Shown: positions 17,705-26,389 of the stretch, in pieces | How positions within the stretch are numbered: position 1 is the first letter of the stretch | Layout: each line of letters starts with the position of its first letter | Position numbers and translations under genes: made by a program | Notes under the pieces: model-generated | What the model saw: only the letters and a program-made list of their open reading frames with translations | The model's database searches: none | What the model was told of the DNA's origin: nothing | Assembly: GCA_964612065.1 (NCBI GenBank) | Contig: CAZTCD010000002.1 | Location: 29,863-93,862, forward strand | Source of the DNA: JAKFYM01 sp964612065 | GTDB taxonomy: Bacteria > Bdellovibrionota > UBA1018 > CAIPTA01 | DNA: 64,000 nucleotides | Direction: 5' to 3'

Positions 17705-18022
17705 TTATGCTTTCAGTTCCGAGCCCGACTTTTTGAAAATACGGCTCTTCTTGTCGCCCTTGATCTGGATCTTCACGCGGCCGCCCTTGCTGGTTTTAGG
17801 ATCCACGAGAAGAACATTCGAATAATGCACGGGAGCTTCTTTCTCCACGATGCCACCCTGAGGGCTCTTCTGGCTGGGCTTGGTGTGGCGCTTTACACGG
17901 TTTACGCCTTCCACGCGCACGCGCATTTTGTCCACGAGAAGCTCGAGCACTTTGCCCTGCTTGCCTTTGTCTTTGCCGGCGATCACTTCTACCAGATCAC
18001 CTTTTTTTACTTTGAATTTCAT
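17705..18022 (-). CDS. rplX: Ribosomal protein L24 (uL24)
   Basis: A 105-aa protein, full length for bacterial L24, with the N-terminal KOW motif (VKKGDLVEVIAGKDKGKQGKV) and the basic tail. L24 binds 23S rRNA early in 50S assembly. Normally rplX lies in the spc operon between rplN and rplE; here it is the last gene of a trio after rpsR and rpmG. It may be the only copy moved here or a second copy; the window cannot tell. All motifs are intact. It is followed by a strong terminator. Confidence 0.94.
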   Translation of the reverse strand: MKFKVKKGDLVEVIAGKDKGKQGKVLELLVDKMRVRVEGVNRVKRHTKPSQKSPQGGIVEKEAPVHYSNVLLVDPKTSKGGRVKIQIKGDKKSRIFKKSGSELKA

Positions 18023-18048
18023 AAAATCAAACCTTTCAAGCGGCTAAC

Positions 18049-18198
18049 TTAGCGCTTCTCTTTATGCGTGGTGTGCTTCCGGCAAGCGCGGCAGAATTTG
18101 TTCTTCTCGAGCTTATCGGGAGTGCGGGTTTTGTTCTTGGTGGTTCCGTAATTGAAACGGCCACAGGCATCGCAAACGAGCTGGATAAGGGTACGCAT
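18049..18198 (-). CDS. rpmG: Ribosomal protein L33
   Basis: A 49-aa ribosomal protein of the 50S subunit. The translation begins MRTLIQLVCDACGR, and it has the four zinc-binding cysteines (CDAC near the start and CRAC near the end), so it is the zinc-containing type. Its ATG overlaps the stop of rpsR by one base (TAATG), and rplX follows after about 26 bp. The adjacency of rpsR and rpmG is known from cyanobacteria and plastids. Confidence 0.93.
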   Translation of the reverse strand: MRTLIQLVCDACGRFNYGTTKNKTRTPDKLEKNKFCRACRKHTTHKEKR

Positions 18199-18413
18199 TA
18201 GAAAGCTCCATTAGGCAGAAGAGCAAGCTGGCGGGCGCGCTTCACAGCGCGGGCACAGGCTCGCTGTTGTTTTGCATTAAGACGGCTTACGCGCGAGGCA
18301 ACGATTTTTCCGCCCGGCGAAGTGAATTGGGAGAGCATCTCCACATCTTTATAGTCGAATACCATGTCTTTCGAAGGACGAGGACGACGCTTGAAAAAGC
18401 CTTGTTCAGCCAA
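18198..18413 (-). CDS. rpsR: Ribosomal protein S18
   Basis: A 71-aa 30S protein; S18 forms a heterodimer with S6 on the platform of the small subunit. The family signature is clear in FDYKDVEML, in FTSPGGKIV and in the C-terminal RAVKRARQLALLP. The start is TTG at 18413 with AGGAGG five bases upstream (18419-18424). S18 is often next to rpsF and rplI; neither is here. It is the first gene of the rpsR-rpmG-rplX unit. Confidence 0.93.
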   Translation of the reverse strand: MAEQGFFKRRPRPSKDMVFDYKDVEMLSQFTSPGGKIVASRVSRLNAKQQRACARAVKRARQLALLPNGAF

Positions 18414-18754
18414 AGGAACCTCCTGCAGTTGTTTCTGTGCTCCAATCCCCCGGAGCCTTCATAGGCACCATGGTCTAAGGAGGGGGTTTGGAGAGAGGTC
18501 TTTATGCCTCGCTTTCCTTCCAAAATCAACGCTTTGTGGGCCAATTCCTGGGGAAAAGGAGGAGGGGTTGCTCCCCTGCCCTGCCGCTCACTGGAGCGAA
18601 TGCCCTAGGTGAAGCAGTTCATTCGGGTGGCCTTTCTTTCCTTGAAGCGCAATGTCAAAGAGAGGGGGTTTTTCTCAACAATATCTTCAGCTTCCGCGCC
18701 GGAAATATGAGATAAAAGGGACAAAGATTCCCGTCTGAATAGAAAGGCATTCGC
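18414..18754. other. Intergenic region of 341 bp between divergent rpsR and sucA
   Basis: I see no credible gene: short frames on both strands give low-complexity products without a usable start. It must hold the promoters of the ribosomal trio (leftward) and of the sucA operon (rightward), but no consensus box is convincing. Small hairpins occur at 18563-18577 (AGGGG/CCCCT) and 18692-18704 (TTCCG/CGGAA). A purine tract lies at about 18477-18500. Confidence 0.4.
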
Positions 18755-21493
18755 TTGGAGAAATTCACTTATCTCAGCGCGCAGAACGTTGGTTATATCG
18801 AGGACCTTTTTCAAACCTTTCTTCAGAACCCCGCCTCTGTTGACCCAGACTGGCGGATGTTCTTTGAAGGAATGGAATTCGCCAAGAAAATCGGCGGCGG
18901 CGGCGGGGCTGTGTTCTCCGAGAAAGAGATCAAGGTTTACGATCTCATCCGTTCCTACAGAATTTACGGGCACCTGAAAGCGCAGCTGGATCCGCTGGGC
19001 CTGCAGAGCCGCACCTGCGCGGAGCTGGAGCTCGCCACTCACGGCCTGGACGAAAAGGACCTCAACTCCTCCTTCACGGTGGGAGCCGTGGTGGGCATGA
19101 AGGGCGCGAAGCTCAAAGAGATCGTGGCGTTCCTCGAGAAAGTTTATTGCGGGCACGTGGCGGTGGAGTTCACGGATTGCCCCCCCGAGATCCGCAAGTG
19201 GATGCTCAAGGAATACGAGCAAACCGCCTTCACACTCACCGAAAAAGAAATGCTCGAAAGCCACCATTGCCTCACCAGAACCGAGGCGCTCGAGAAATTC
19301 ATCCATACGCGCTTCGTGGGAGCCAAGCGCTTCTCTATTGAGGGCGGCGATGCCCTCATGCCCATGATGGAGCACCTCCTTCGCCTCTCCGCGCAGGAGG
19401 ATGTGCTGGAGATCGTGATTGGCATGGCTCACCGGGGCCGTGTGAATATGCTCGCCAATTACTGCGGCAAGCCACTCGATCTCATCTTCTCGGAATTCGA
19501 AGGAGCCTTTAACCAGAACCAGGGTTACGTGGCCGATGGCGACGTGAAATACCATATGGGCTTCTCTTCCGACCGCAAGGTGGACGATAAGACCGTGCAT
19601 CTTTCCATGGCCTTCAATCCATCCCACCTTGAGGTGGTGAACCCCGTGGTGAGCGGGATGACCCGGGCGAAGCAACGCCTCCGTAAAGACAACCGTGAGC
19701 GCAAGCGCGTGCTTCCGGTGGCCATCCATGGCGATGCCGCCTTCATCGGCCAGGGCGTAGTACCGGAAACCCTCCAGCTCTCGCAGCTTGAGGGTTATGC
19801 CGTGGGTGGCACTCTTCATCTGGTGGTGAATAACCAGGTGGGCTTCACCACGAGCCCCGAGTATTCGCGCTCCAGCACTTACTGCACCGATGTGGCCAAA
19901 TCCCTTCGCGTGCCGGTGATTCACGTGAATGGCGATGATCTCCAGGCCTGCTTGTGCGCCATGACTCTCGCCTATAAATTCCGCCAAACCTTCCGGCAAG
20001 ATGTGGTGATCGATCTCGTTTGCTACCGGCGCTATGGGCATAACGAGGGTGACGAGCCTGGCTATACCCAGCCCGTGATGTACAGCAAGGTGAAGGGCCA
20101 CCCCACGCTGCGAGAGATCTTTTCCAGCAGCCTGGTGGAGAAGGGCCTGCTGGGCGAAAAACAACCCGCCACCGATCTCGATCGCGAGATGGATCGGATG
20201 CAGGAGATGCTCGACCGTGCCCGCAAAGACGGCGTTACTCCCCGCTTCTTCACTCTTGAGGGCGTATGGAAAGGCCTGCGCCGCCCGAATCCCCAGGATT
20301 TCTGGGTGAAGGTGGAAACGGGCGTGGAAAAAGCCACTCTTCAGCGAGTGGGAAAGATTCTTACCTCCTGGCCGGAAGGCTTCACCCCGCATCCCAAGCT
20401 CGTAAAGCAGCTCGAAGGCCGCAAGAAAATGATGGAGCCCGGGGGCGAGCTCGACTGGGGCATGGCGGAACTCCTCGCTTATGGCGGCTTGATCGCCGAA
20501 GGCATTCCGGTGCGCATCTCGGGCCAGGACGCCGGCCGCGGCACCTTCGGCCATCGCCACAGCATCTTTCATGATCTGAACAATGGCACGCGCTACTCCC
20601 CTCTCAATACGATCCAGCCCGACGTGGCGGATTTTGCCGTGCACGATTCCTCGCTTTCGGAATACGCCGTGCTGGGCTTCGAATACGGTAACTCCATCAC
20701 GGATCCGAGGGCTCTCACCATCTGGGAGGCGCAGTTCGGTGATTTCGCCAACGGCGCCCAGATCATCATCGACCAGTTCATCGCTTCCGCGGAGAGCAAA
20801 TGGCAGCGGATGGCCGGGCTCGTGCTGCTGCTGCCACATGGCTATGAGGGGCAGGGGCCTGAGCATTCGAGCGCCCGCCTCGAGAGGTTCCTCCAGCTCT
20901 GTGCGCAGGAGAATATGCAGGTGGCCTATCCCACCACTCCGGCGCAGATTTTTCATCTGCTTCGCCGGCAGGTGATCCGCGATTGGCGCAAGCCGCTTGT
21001 GGTGATGAGCCCGAAATCGATGCTGAGACACCCGAAAGTGGTATCCCCTCTTTCGGAACTCGAGAAAGGCTCCTTCCGTGAGCTGATTTCCGATCCAGCG
21101 GCCAATAAAGAACCCGAGAAGGTGAAGAAGGTGATCTTCTGCACCGGAAAGATCTATTACGAGCTCGCAGACGAGCGGGAGAAAACGGTAACCGACGGAT
21201 CGGTGGCCATTATGCGGGTGGAGCAGCTCTATCCGCTGCCTACGGAGCAAGCGCTAAAAGAACTGCGCCAGTTCCCCAACCTCAAAACGATTATCTGGGC
21301 CCAGGAAGAGCCCAAAAATATGGGAGCCTATTCCTTCGTGGCGCCGCGGATGCAGGAGGCTTTTATGGAGCTGGCCGGCAAAGGCGTGAGCTTCCGGTAT
21401 GTGGGCCGCACGGAAAGAGCGAGCCCGGCCATCGGTTCGCCCAAGGTGCATAGTCAGGAGCAGCTCGAGATCATCAAAGGATGTTTTAAATGA
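18755..21493 (+). CDS. sucA: 2-oxoglutarate dehydrogenase E1 component
   Basis: The thiamine-diphosphate E1 subunit decarboxylates 2-oxoglutarate and passes the succinyl group to the lipoyl arm of SucB, in the TCA cycle. The 912-aa protein has the usual N-terminal E2-binding segment (NVGYIEDLFQTF), the E1 active-site stretches AHRGRVNMLANY and RRYGHNEGDEP, and the pyrimidine-domain motif GQDAGRGTFGHRH. The start is TTG 18755 with GAAAGG upstream. The stop overlaps the ATG of sucB (ATGA), and the order sucA-sucB-lpdA gives a complete complex from one operon. No sucC or sucD is adjacent. Confidence 0.97.
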   Translation: MEKFTYLSAQNVGYIEDLFQTFLQNPASVDPDWRMFFEGMEFAKKIGGGGGAVFSEKEIKVYDLIRSYRIYGHLKAQLDPLGLQSRTCAELELATHGLDEKDLNSSFTVGAVVGMKGAKLKEIVAFLEKVYCGHVAVEFTDCPPEIRKWMLKEYEQTAFTLTEKEMLESHHCLTRTEALEKFIHTRFVGAKRFSIEGGDALMPMMEHLLRLSAQEDVLEIVIGMAHRGRVNMLANYCGKPLDLIFSEFEGAFNQNQGYVADGDVKYHMGFSSDRKVDDKTVHLSMAFNPSHLEVVNPVVSGMTRAKQRLRKDNRERKRVLPVAIHGDAAFIGQGVVPETLQLSQLEGYAVGGTLHLVVNNQVGFTTSPEYSRSSTYCTDVAKSLRVPVIHVNGDDLQACLCAMTLAYKFRQTFRQDVVIDLVCYRRYGHNEGDEPGYTQPVMYSKVKGHPTLREIFSSSLVEKGLLGEKQPATDLDREMDRMQEMLDRARKDGVTPRFFTLEGVWKGLRRPNPQDFWVKVETGVEKATLQRVGKILTSWPEGFTPHPKLVKQLEGRKKMMEPGGELDWGMAELLAYGGLIAEGIPVRISGQDAGRGTFGHRHSIFHDLNNGTRYSPLNTIQPDVADFAVHDSSLSEYAVLGFEYGNSITDPRALTIWEAQFGDFANGAQIIIDQFIASAESKWQRMAGLVLLLPHGYEGQGPEHSSARLERFLQLCAQENMQVAYPTTPAQIFHLLRRQVIRDWRKPLVVMSPKSMLRHPKVVSPLSELEKGSFRELISDPAANKEPEKVKKVIFCTGKIYYELADEREKTVTDGSVAIMRVEQLYPLPTEQALKELRQFPNLKTIIWAQEEPKNMGAYSFVAPRMQEAFMELAGKGVSFRYVGRTERASPAIGSPKVHSQEQLEIIKGCFK

Positions 21494-22737
21494 AAGTAGA
21501 GATCAAAGTTCCCGCGGTAGGTGAATCGATCAACGAAGCCACGATCGCAGAGTGGATGAAAAAAGACGGCGATCAGGTGAAGAAGAACGAAGTGCTCCTG
21601 AGCCTGGAAACGGATAAAGCCACCGTGGAAGTGGTGGCCGAGAATGAGGGCAAGCTCTCGATCAGCGCCAAAAAAGGCGATGTAGTGAAGATCGGTGCCA
21701 CTGTGGGTTCGATCGATACCGCTGCAGTTGGAGCCACCTCCTCTGCCTCAGCAGCTCCCTCAGCTCCTCCTCCCAAGCCTTCGGCACCGCCGCCCGCTCC
21801 GGCGGGCGCCAGTGCCAAAGAAAGCGGAAGCCATGATGCTCTCAGCCCTGCCGTGCGCCGGGTGGTAGACGAGCGCGGCCTGGATCCCTCCAAGATCCAA
21901 GGCACCGGCAAAGACGGCCGCATCACCAAGTTCGACGCGGAATCGGCTCCTGCGCCCGCTATTTCAGTGGGTGGAGGCATGAGTATGCCGGCCCCCGCTT
22001 CCCGACCTCTTTCCGCGCCTTCTTCTGCTGGTGCCGAGGGCGGATCTCGCCGGGTGCCGATGACCAATATTCGCAAAAGAATCGCCCAGCGCCTCGTGGA
22101 GGCCCAGCATACAGCAGCCATCCTCACCACCTTCAATGAGTGCGATATGAGCGCTGTGATGGAGCTGCGCGCCCGCTATAAGGATTCCTTCAAGGAGCGT
22201 TATGGCGTGGGCTTGGGCTTCATGGGCTTCTTCGTAAAGGCCTGTATCCAGGCTCTGAAATTCGTGCCGGAAGTGAATGCCTTTATCGATGGCGAAGAAA
22301 TGGTTTATCACGACTACTACAACGTGGGCGTGGCGGTGGGCACCGAAAAGGGCCTGATCGTTCCGGTGATCAAGAACGCCGAAGATCTTTCCCTGGCCGG
22401 TATTGAAATGGCCATCCGTGATTTTGCGGTGAAGGGCAAGGAAGGCAAGATCTCTCCCAATGATCTTTCGGGAGGCACCTTCACGATTTCGAACGGCGGC
22501 ACCTATGGCTCGCTGATGAGCACTCCGATCCTCAATCCTCCCCAGAGCGGAATCTTGGGCATGCACAAGATCGAAGAGCGGCCGATCGTGGTAAATAAGC
22601 AGATCGTGATCCGCCCGATGATGTATCTGGCGCTTTCTTATGATCATCGGATTATCGATGGTAAAGGCGCCGTTACCTTCCTGGTGAAGGTGAAAGAGGC
22701 GATCGAGGATCCCCAGCGCCTGCTCCTGGAGGTGTGA
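21490..22737 (+). CDS. sucB: Dihydrolipoyl succinyltransferase, E2 of 2-oxoglutarate dehydrogenase
   Basis: The 415-aa E2 core protein carries the succinyl group on a lipoyl-lysine and transfers it to CoA. The single lipoyl domain has Lys43 in ETDKATVEV. An Ala/Pro-rich hinge (about 77-110) leads to the peripheral subunit-binding domain (about 115-150, ending GTGKDGRITKFD). The catalytic domain carries DHRIIDGKGA near its end, matching the HxxxDG active site. It starts inside the end of sucA and is followed one base later by lpdA. Confidence 0.96.
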   Translation: MKVEIKVPAVGESINEATIAEWMKKDGDQVKKNEVLLSLETDKATVEVVAENEGKLSISAKKGDVVKIGATVGSIDTAAVGATSSASAAPSAPPPKPSAPPPAPAGASAKESGSHDALSPAVRRVVDERGLDPSKIQGTGKDGRITKFDAESAPAPAISVGGGMSMPAPASRPLSAPSSAGAEGGSRRVPMTNIRKRIAQRLVEAQHTAAILTTFNECDMSAVMELRARYKDSFKERYGVGLGFMGFFVKACIQALKFVPEVNAFIDGEEMVYHDYYNVGVAVGTEKGLIVPVIKNAEDLSLAGIEMAIRDFAVKGKEGKISPNDLSGGTFTISNGGTYGSLMSTPILNPPQSGILGMHKIEERPIVVNKQIVIRPMMYLALSYDHRIIDGKGAVTFLVKVKEAIEDPQRLLLEV

Positions 22738-22738
22738 G

Positions 22739-24148
22739 ATGAGCCATGAATTCGATCTCGTATTCATCGGAGCCGGCCCTGGCGGCTATGTGGGCGCGGT
22801 ACGCGCAGGCCAGCTCGGATTAAAAACAGCGATTGTGGAAAAGGAGCCTACCTTGGGCGGCACCTGCTTGAATGTGGGTTGCATTCCGTCCAAAGCGCTG
22901 CTTGATTCCTCCGAGCATTTTTCCATGGCCGGCCATGAATTCGCCGACCATGGGGTGGGAATCTCCGGAATCACCCTCGATCTCCCCAAGATGATGGGGC
23001 GGAAAGATAAGATCGTAAAAGACCTCACCAAAGGCGTGGCCTACCTGATGCGCAAGCATAAGGTGCAGGTGTTCGAGGGCACCGGCAGGATCGCGAATCC
23101 GAATACCGTGATCGTGACTGGTAAGGATGGCAAAGCCGCAACCGTAACCACCAAAAACATCTGCATCGCCACGGGCTCGGTGCCCAATTCCCTTCCCTCT
23201 CTCCCTTTCGACGGGAAGAGCATTATTTCCTCGACTGAGGCATTGTCGCTTCCCCAGGTGCCCAAGCATCTGATCGTGGTGGGCGGTGGAGTGATCGGCC
23301 TTGAGCTGGGCTCGGTTTGGCTGCGCCTCGGTGCTTCCGTGAGCGTGGTGGAATTCACCGATCGCATCTGCGGCGGGATGGACGGACAAGCTTCCGACAC
23401 TTTGAAGCGGATCCTGGAGAAGCAGGGCTTTAAATTCCATATGGGAGCCAAAGTAACCGGGGCTCGTATCAGCGGATCCGGAGTGGCGGTTTCGATGGAA
23501 ACCCGCGATGGGCAGGCGCTCGATGGCATCGAGGGCGATGTGGTGCTCGTGGCCACGGGCCGCCGTGCCTATACCGATGGCTTGGGCCTCGATGAGCTTG
23601 GCATCGAGCGCGATAAGGCGGGCCGTGTGGTGGTGGATGATCATCTGCGCACCAAGAAGTATCCGAATATCTATGCGATCGGTGATTGCATCGCCGGCCC
23701 CATGCTCGCTCACAAGGCGGAAGAGGAAGGCGTGGCGATCGCGGAAACCTGCGCGGGCAAGAAGGGCCATGTGAACTATCTCACTGTGCCTGGCATCGTA
23801 TACACGTGGCCGGAGGTGGCCAGCGTGGGCTATACCGAAGAGCAGCTGAAAGAAAAAGGCGTGGAGTATAAGGCTGGAAAATTCCCCTTTACGCCTAACG
23901 GCCGCGCCAAAGCCATGGGCAGCACGGATGGCTTTGTGAAGATTCTGGCGGATAAGAAAACCGATCGCGTGCTCGGCTGCCATATCGTGGGCCCGCGGGC
24001 TTCCGATATGATCGCGGAAGCGGTGATGGCGATGGAGTTCGGCGGATCGGCGGAAGATATCGCGCGCGCCTTCCACGCCCACCCCACTCTGGCGGAAGTG
24101 ATGCGGGAAGCGGCTTTAGCTGTGGACAATAACTCCCGGCAGATGTGA
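22739..24148 (+). CDS. lpdA: Dihydrolipoyl dehydrogenase, E3
   Basis: The FAD flavoprotein reoxidises dihydrolipoyl groups with NAD+. In 469 aa it has the FAD-binding GAGPGGY (11-17), the redox disulfide Cys43/Cys48 (GGTCLNVGCIPSKALL), the NAD-binding GGGVIGLELG, and His448/Glu453 in the dimer-interface HPTLAE. Its length and motifs are standard. It is the third gene of the 2-oxoglutarate dehydrogenase operon. Its stop overlaps the GTG of the following hotdog gene by four bases. Confidence 0.97.
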   Translation: MSHEFDLVFIGAGPGGYVGAVRAGQLGLKTAIVEKEPTLGGTCLNVGCIPSKALLDSSEHFSMAGHEFADHGVGISGITLDLPKMMGRKDKIVKDLTKGVAYLMRKHKVQVFEGTGRIANPNTVIVTGKDGKAATVTTKNICIATGSVPNSLPSLPFDGKSIISSTEALSLPQVPKHLIVVGGGVIGLELGSVWLRLGASVSVVEFTDRICGGMDGQASDTLKRILEKQGFKFHMGAKVTGARISGSGVAVSMETRDGQALDGIEGDVVLVATGRRAYTDGLGLDELGIERDKAGRVVVDDHLRTKKYPNIYAIGDCIAGPMLAHKAEEEGVAIAETCAGKKGHVNYLTVPGIVYTWPEVASVGYTEEQLKEKGVEYKAGKFPFTPNGRAKAMGSTDGFVKILADKKTDRVLGCHIVGPRASDMIAEAVMAMEFGGSAEDIARAFHAHPTLAEVMREAALAVDNNSRQM

Positions 24149-24591
24149 TCGCATTGCCTGCGCACTGGCTTCTTTATCTCTGGAATCTGTACCCGCCCTT
24201 CCTGGGATCCGGGATCAGGATTGTTCATATTGAGCCTGACTTCTCGTGCGTGGACGTGCGGCTTCGCCTTCACTGGTGGAACCGCAACTATATCGGCACC
24301 CTCTTCGGCGGCTCGCTCTATATGATGTGCGATCCCTTTCATATGGTGATGCTGATCAAGCTCCTGGGCACCAGATACCTGGTGCGCGATAAAGGGGCGG
24401 AGATTCGTTTTCTCAAGAAAGGAGAGAACGAGGCTCATGTACGGTTCGAGATCAGCTCCAAGGAAGTGGCGGCGATCTGGAACAGCGACGAAGAAGTGCA
24501 GGAGAAAGAATTCCTCGCCCTCGTACGAAACGAGGAGGGCGAGGTGATCGCGGAGGTGCGCAAACGCCTCCATATCCGGAGAACGTCTTAG
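24145..24591 (+). CDS. DUF4442 hotdog-fold protein
   Basis: A 148-aa protein starting at GTG 24145, overlapping the lpdA stop. The stretch NRNYIGTLFGGSLYMMCDP is the hallmark of DUF4442, a hotdog-fold family related to acyl-CoA thioesterases. Its activity is not established. Its coupling to the sucA-sucB-lpdA operon suggests a link to acyl-CoA handling, perhaps hydrolysis of a by-product, but that is an inference. It ends two bases before the stop of the convergent secreted-protein gene. Confidence 0.82.
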   Translation: MIALPAHWLLYLWNLYPPFLGSGIRIVHIEPDFSCVDVRLRLHWWNRNYIGTLFGGSLYMMCDPFHMVMLIKLLGTRYLVRDKGAEIRFLKKGENEAHVRFEISSKEVAAIWNSDEEVQEKEFLALVRNEEGEVIAEVRKRLHIRRTS

Positions 24592-24593
24592 GC

Positions 24594-25193
24594 TCAGTTC
24601 TTGGAGAACAGGGCTTTAACCAGGTAAACGCTATAGGCATCCCTGGATTCCGTTACGGGAAAATTCTGCCACTTGAGGAGTTGGTCCTTGTTCGCGGGGT
24701 CGAGCGAGAACTGCAGCTCGACGGGCTCTCCCATGCGGATCGACCAATGCCCCTGGTTCATCACAAGGCGGTAGTCCTTCCAGGTTTTTCCGTCATAGCT
24801 GGCGGGCTGGATCACCTTGTACTCCGCCACTTCGGTGCCCTTTGAGATCAGGCTGGGCTCACCGAACCGGGTTCCGAGATCGAGGGCTTTCGCCTCGAAG
24901 GCTGCTTCCACACGGGATTTCAGCAGGGCTTCGGATCCCTCGGGGGCCTGGAATTTCTTGCAGAGCCAGGTTCCCCGCATCTTATGCCAGCACTCGAAGC
25001 CTTTTTTCCTGAGCAGGGCGAGCTTCATCTTGCCGGCATCCGTAAAGGCGTGGGCGATCTCATAATGGATTTTCTGCCGCACCTCGAAGCTTCCGTTAAA
25101 GGAATAGACACCCTCCTCCGGCGGGGAGAGTTCAGGGGTGGCGAGCGCGGGAAGAGGCAGAAGCAGGAAAGCGAGCAATGTTACACGGTTCAT
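24594..25193 (-). CDS. Secreted hypothetical protein, 199 aa
   Basis: The protein has a Sec signal peptide (LLAFLLLPLPALA) and a mature part of about 180 aa, predicted mixed alpha/beta. Two cysteines close to each other (CWHKMRGTWLC) may form a disulfide. The fold may be START/lipid-binding-like, judging by length and strand pattern, but I cannot support this firmly. It is the last gene of a five-gene operon with homogentisate dioxygenase and overlaps the DUF1275 gene by four bases. Confidence 0.7.
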   Translation of the reverse strand: MNRVTLLAFLLLPLPALATPELSPPEEGVYSFNGSFEVRQKIHYEIAHAFTDAGKMKLALLRKKGFECWHKMRGTWLCKKFQAPEGSEALLKSRVEAAFEAKALDLGTRFGEPSLISKGTEVAEYKVIQPASYDGKTWKDYRLVMNQGHWSIRMGEPVELQFSLDPANKDQLLKWQNFPVTESRDAYSVYLVKALFSKN

Positions 25194-25933
25194 TGGTGTT
25201 TCTCCTTGAGTTGGCGTTTGTCGTTGAGGAAGTAGAAAAGGAAATAAATGGCGGTGGATACCGGCACCAGAAATCCCAGGTAATAGGCGCGCAGGAAGAG
25301 ATAGGAGGAAATCGTGGAGCCCAGCACGAACGAAACAATAATGCCGGCTCGCGCTTTCGTGGCAAGGCGGTCATGGTTCAGGCGTTCGGGGCTGATCCGC
25401 CGCTCTCCAAAGAGGGTGCGCACCAGGCCGACGGCCAAGTCTGTGGTGATGCCGGTCAGGTGCGTGGTGCGCACCACGATTCCCTGGCTGTTGGTGATCA
25501 GGGCGTTTTGAAGGCCGCTGGCGAGGCAAAGAAGCACGAGGAGAACGTAGTTGCTCCGGCTTTCCATCCCTCCACCGAACACCCCGAAAAATCCCAGCTC
25601 ACCGAGGATCATGGCGATCGTGACGCAAAAGAAAATCAGGATACTCGGAACCATATAGTTGGCGCGCTGCCCGGACGACTGCGGGAGGTCCACGAAATAA
25701 GAAGTGACCATCGCTCCGAGAAGAAAAAACGCGGGCACGCTGAGCATTCCGAGAGCCGCGCCCTCCTTGTGGCTTGCAAGCTCAAAGGCGAAATGGGTGG
25801 CGAAGCCGGTGGTGTGGGTCACGAACCGGTGGGCTGAGATAAAGGCCCCGGCATTGATGGCGCCGGCTTGAAAGGCGAGAAACCACCAAACATAGATGTT
25901 ACGGCGGTTGAGGTCTACAAAACGGTTGTTCAC
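25190..25933 (-). CDS. DUF1275 (YoaK-type) membrane protein
   Basis: A 247-aa inner-membrane protein with about six helices, starting at GTG 25933. It has the DUF1275 pattern: FQAGAINAGAF and HTTGFATHF in the first helices, then GLQNALITNSQG and RTTHLTGITTDL. The family is widespread and of unknown function, with transporter-like topology. It sits three bases after the hotdog thioesterase gene and overlaps the next gene by four bases, so it belongs to the hmgA operon. Confidence 0.85.
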   Translation of the reverse strand: MNNRFVDLNRRNIYVWWFLAFQAGAINAGAFISAHRFVTHTTGFATHFAFELASHKEGAALGMLSVPAFFLLGAMVTSYFVDLPQSSGQRANYMVPSILIFFCVTIAMILGELGFFGVFGGGMESRSNYVLLVLLCLASGLQNALITNSQGIVVRTTHLTGITTDLAVGLVRTLFGERRISPERLNHDRLATKARAGIIVSFVLGSTISSYLFLRAYYLGFLVPVSTAIYFLFYFLNDKRQLKEKHQ

Positions 25934-25936
25934 GGC

Positions 25937-26389
25937 TCAGTCTCGTTTATCGCCTGGGGCTTTTTCCACCACCGCGATCGTGCAGCGGGAGGTGCAAACG
26001 AGCTTGCCCTCATCGTTCTTGATCTCGATGGCCCACACCTGGGTGCGCCGGCCGATATGCACGGGCTTGGCCTCGCCATGCACCTTCCCCGCGCCTTCGC
26101 TCACGCCTCGCACATGATTGGCGTTGATCTCGAGGCCCACCACGATCTGCCTGTCCATGTCGATATGCACGCAGGAGGCGCAGGAGGCCAGGGTTTCGGC
26201 GAGCGCCACGGAGGCGCCTCCGTGAAGCATGCGGTAGTATTGCACGGTTCTTTTGTCTACCGGCATGCTGGCGCGCATGCCGTCGGTGCCGAGGTAAGTT
26301 ACTTCGATGCCGAGGGCGTCCATCAGGGTGGAAGGGGCGGGTTCGCGGATCTTTTCCCACAGGCGGGCGATATTGCTTTCGTGGTTCAC
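25937..26389 (-). CDS. PaaI/YdiI-type hotdog acyl-CoA thioesterase
   Basis: A 150-aa hotdog protein. The active-site helix LHGGASVALAETLAS has the conserved Gly-Gly and the catalytic Glu of the PaaI/YdiI group, which hydrolyse aromatic or acyl-CoA thioesters. GLEINANHVRGVSEG is the matching substrate-loop segment. Family members include phenylacetyl-CoA and 1,4-dihydroxy-2-naphthoyl-CoA thioesterases; the substrate cannot be told here. Its location downstream of homogentisate dioxygenase may hint at aromatic metabolism. It overlaps the DUF1499 gene by four bases. Confidence 0.85.
   Translation of the reverse strand: MNHESNIARLWEKIREPAPSTLMDALGIEVTYLGTDGMRASMPVDKRTVQYYRMLHGGASVALAETLASCASCVHIDMDRQIVVGLEINANHVRGVSEGAGKVHGEAKPVHIGRRTQVWAIEIKNDEGKLVCTSRCTIAVVEKAPGDKRD

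Noticed and set aside
18605..21250. 881-codon open frame on the minus strand
   Set aside because: It is antisense to sucA, whose protein is unmistakable, and its translation is His/Leu/Gly-rich with no domain; it follows from codon bias of the real gene.
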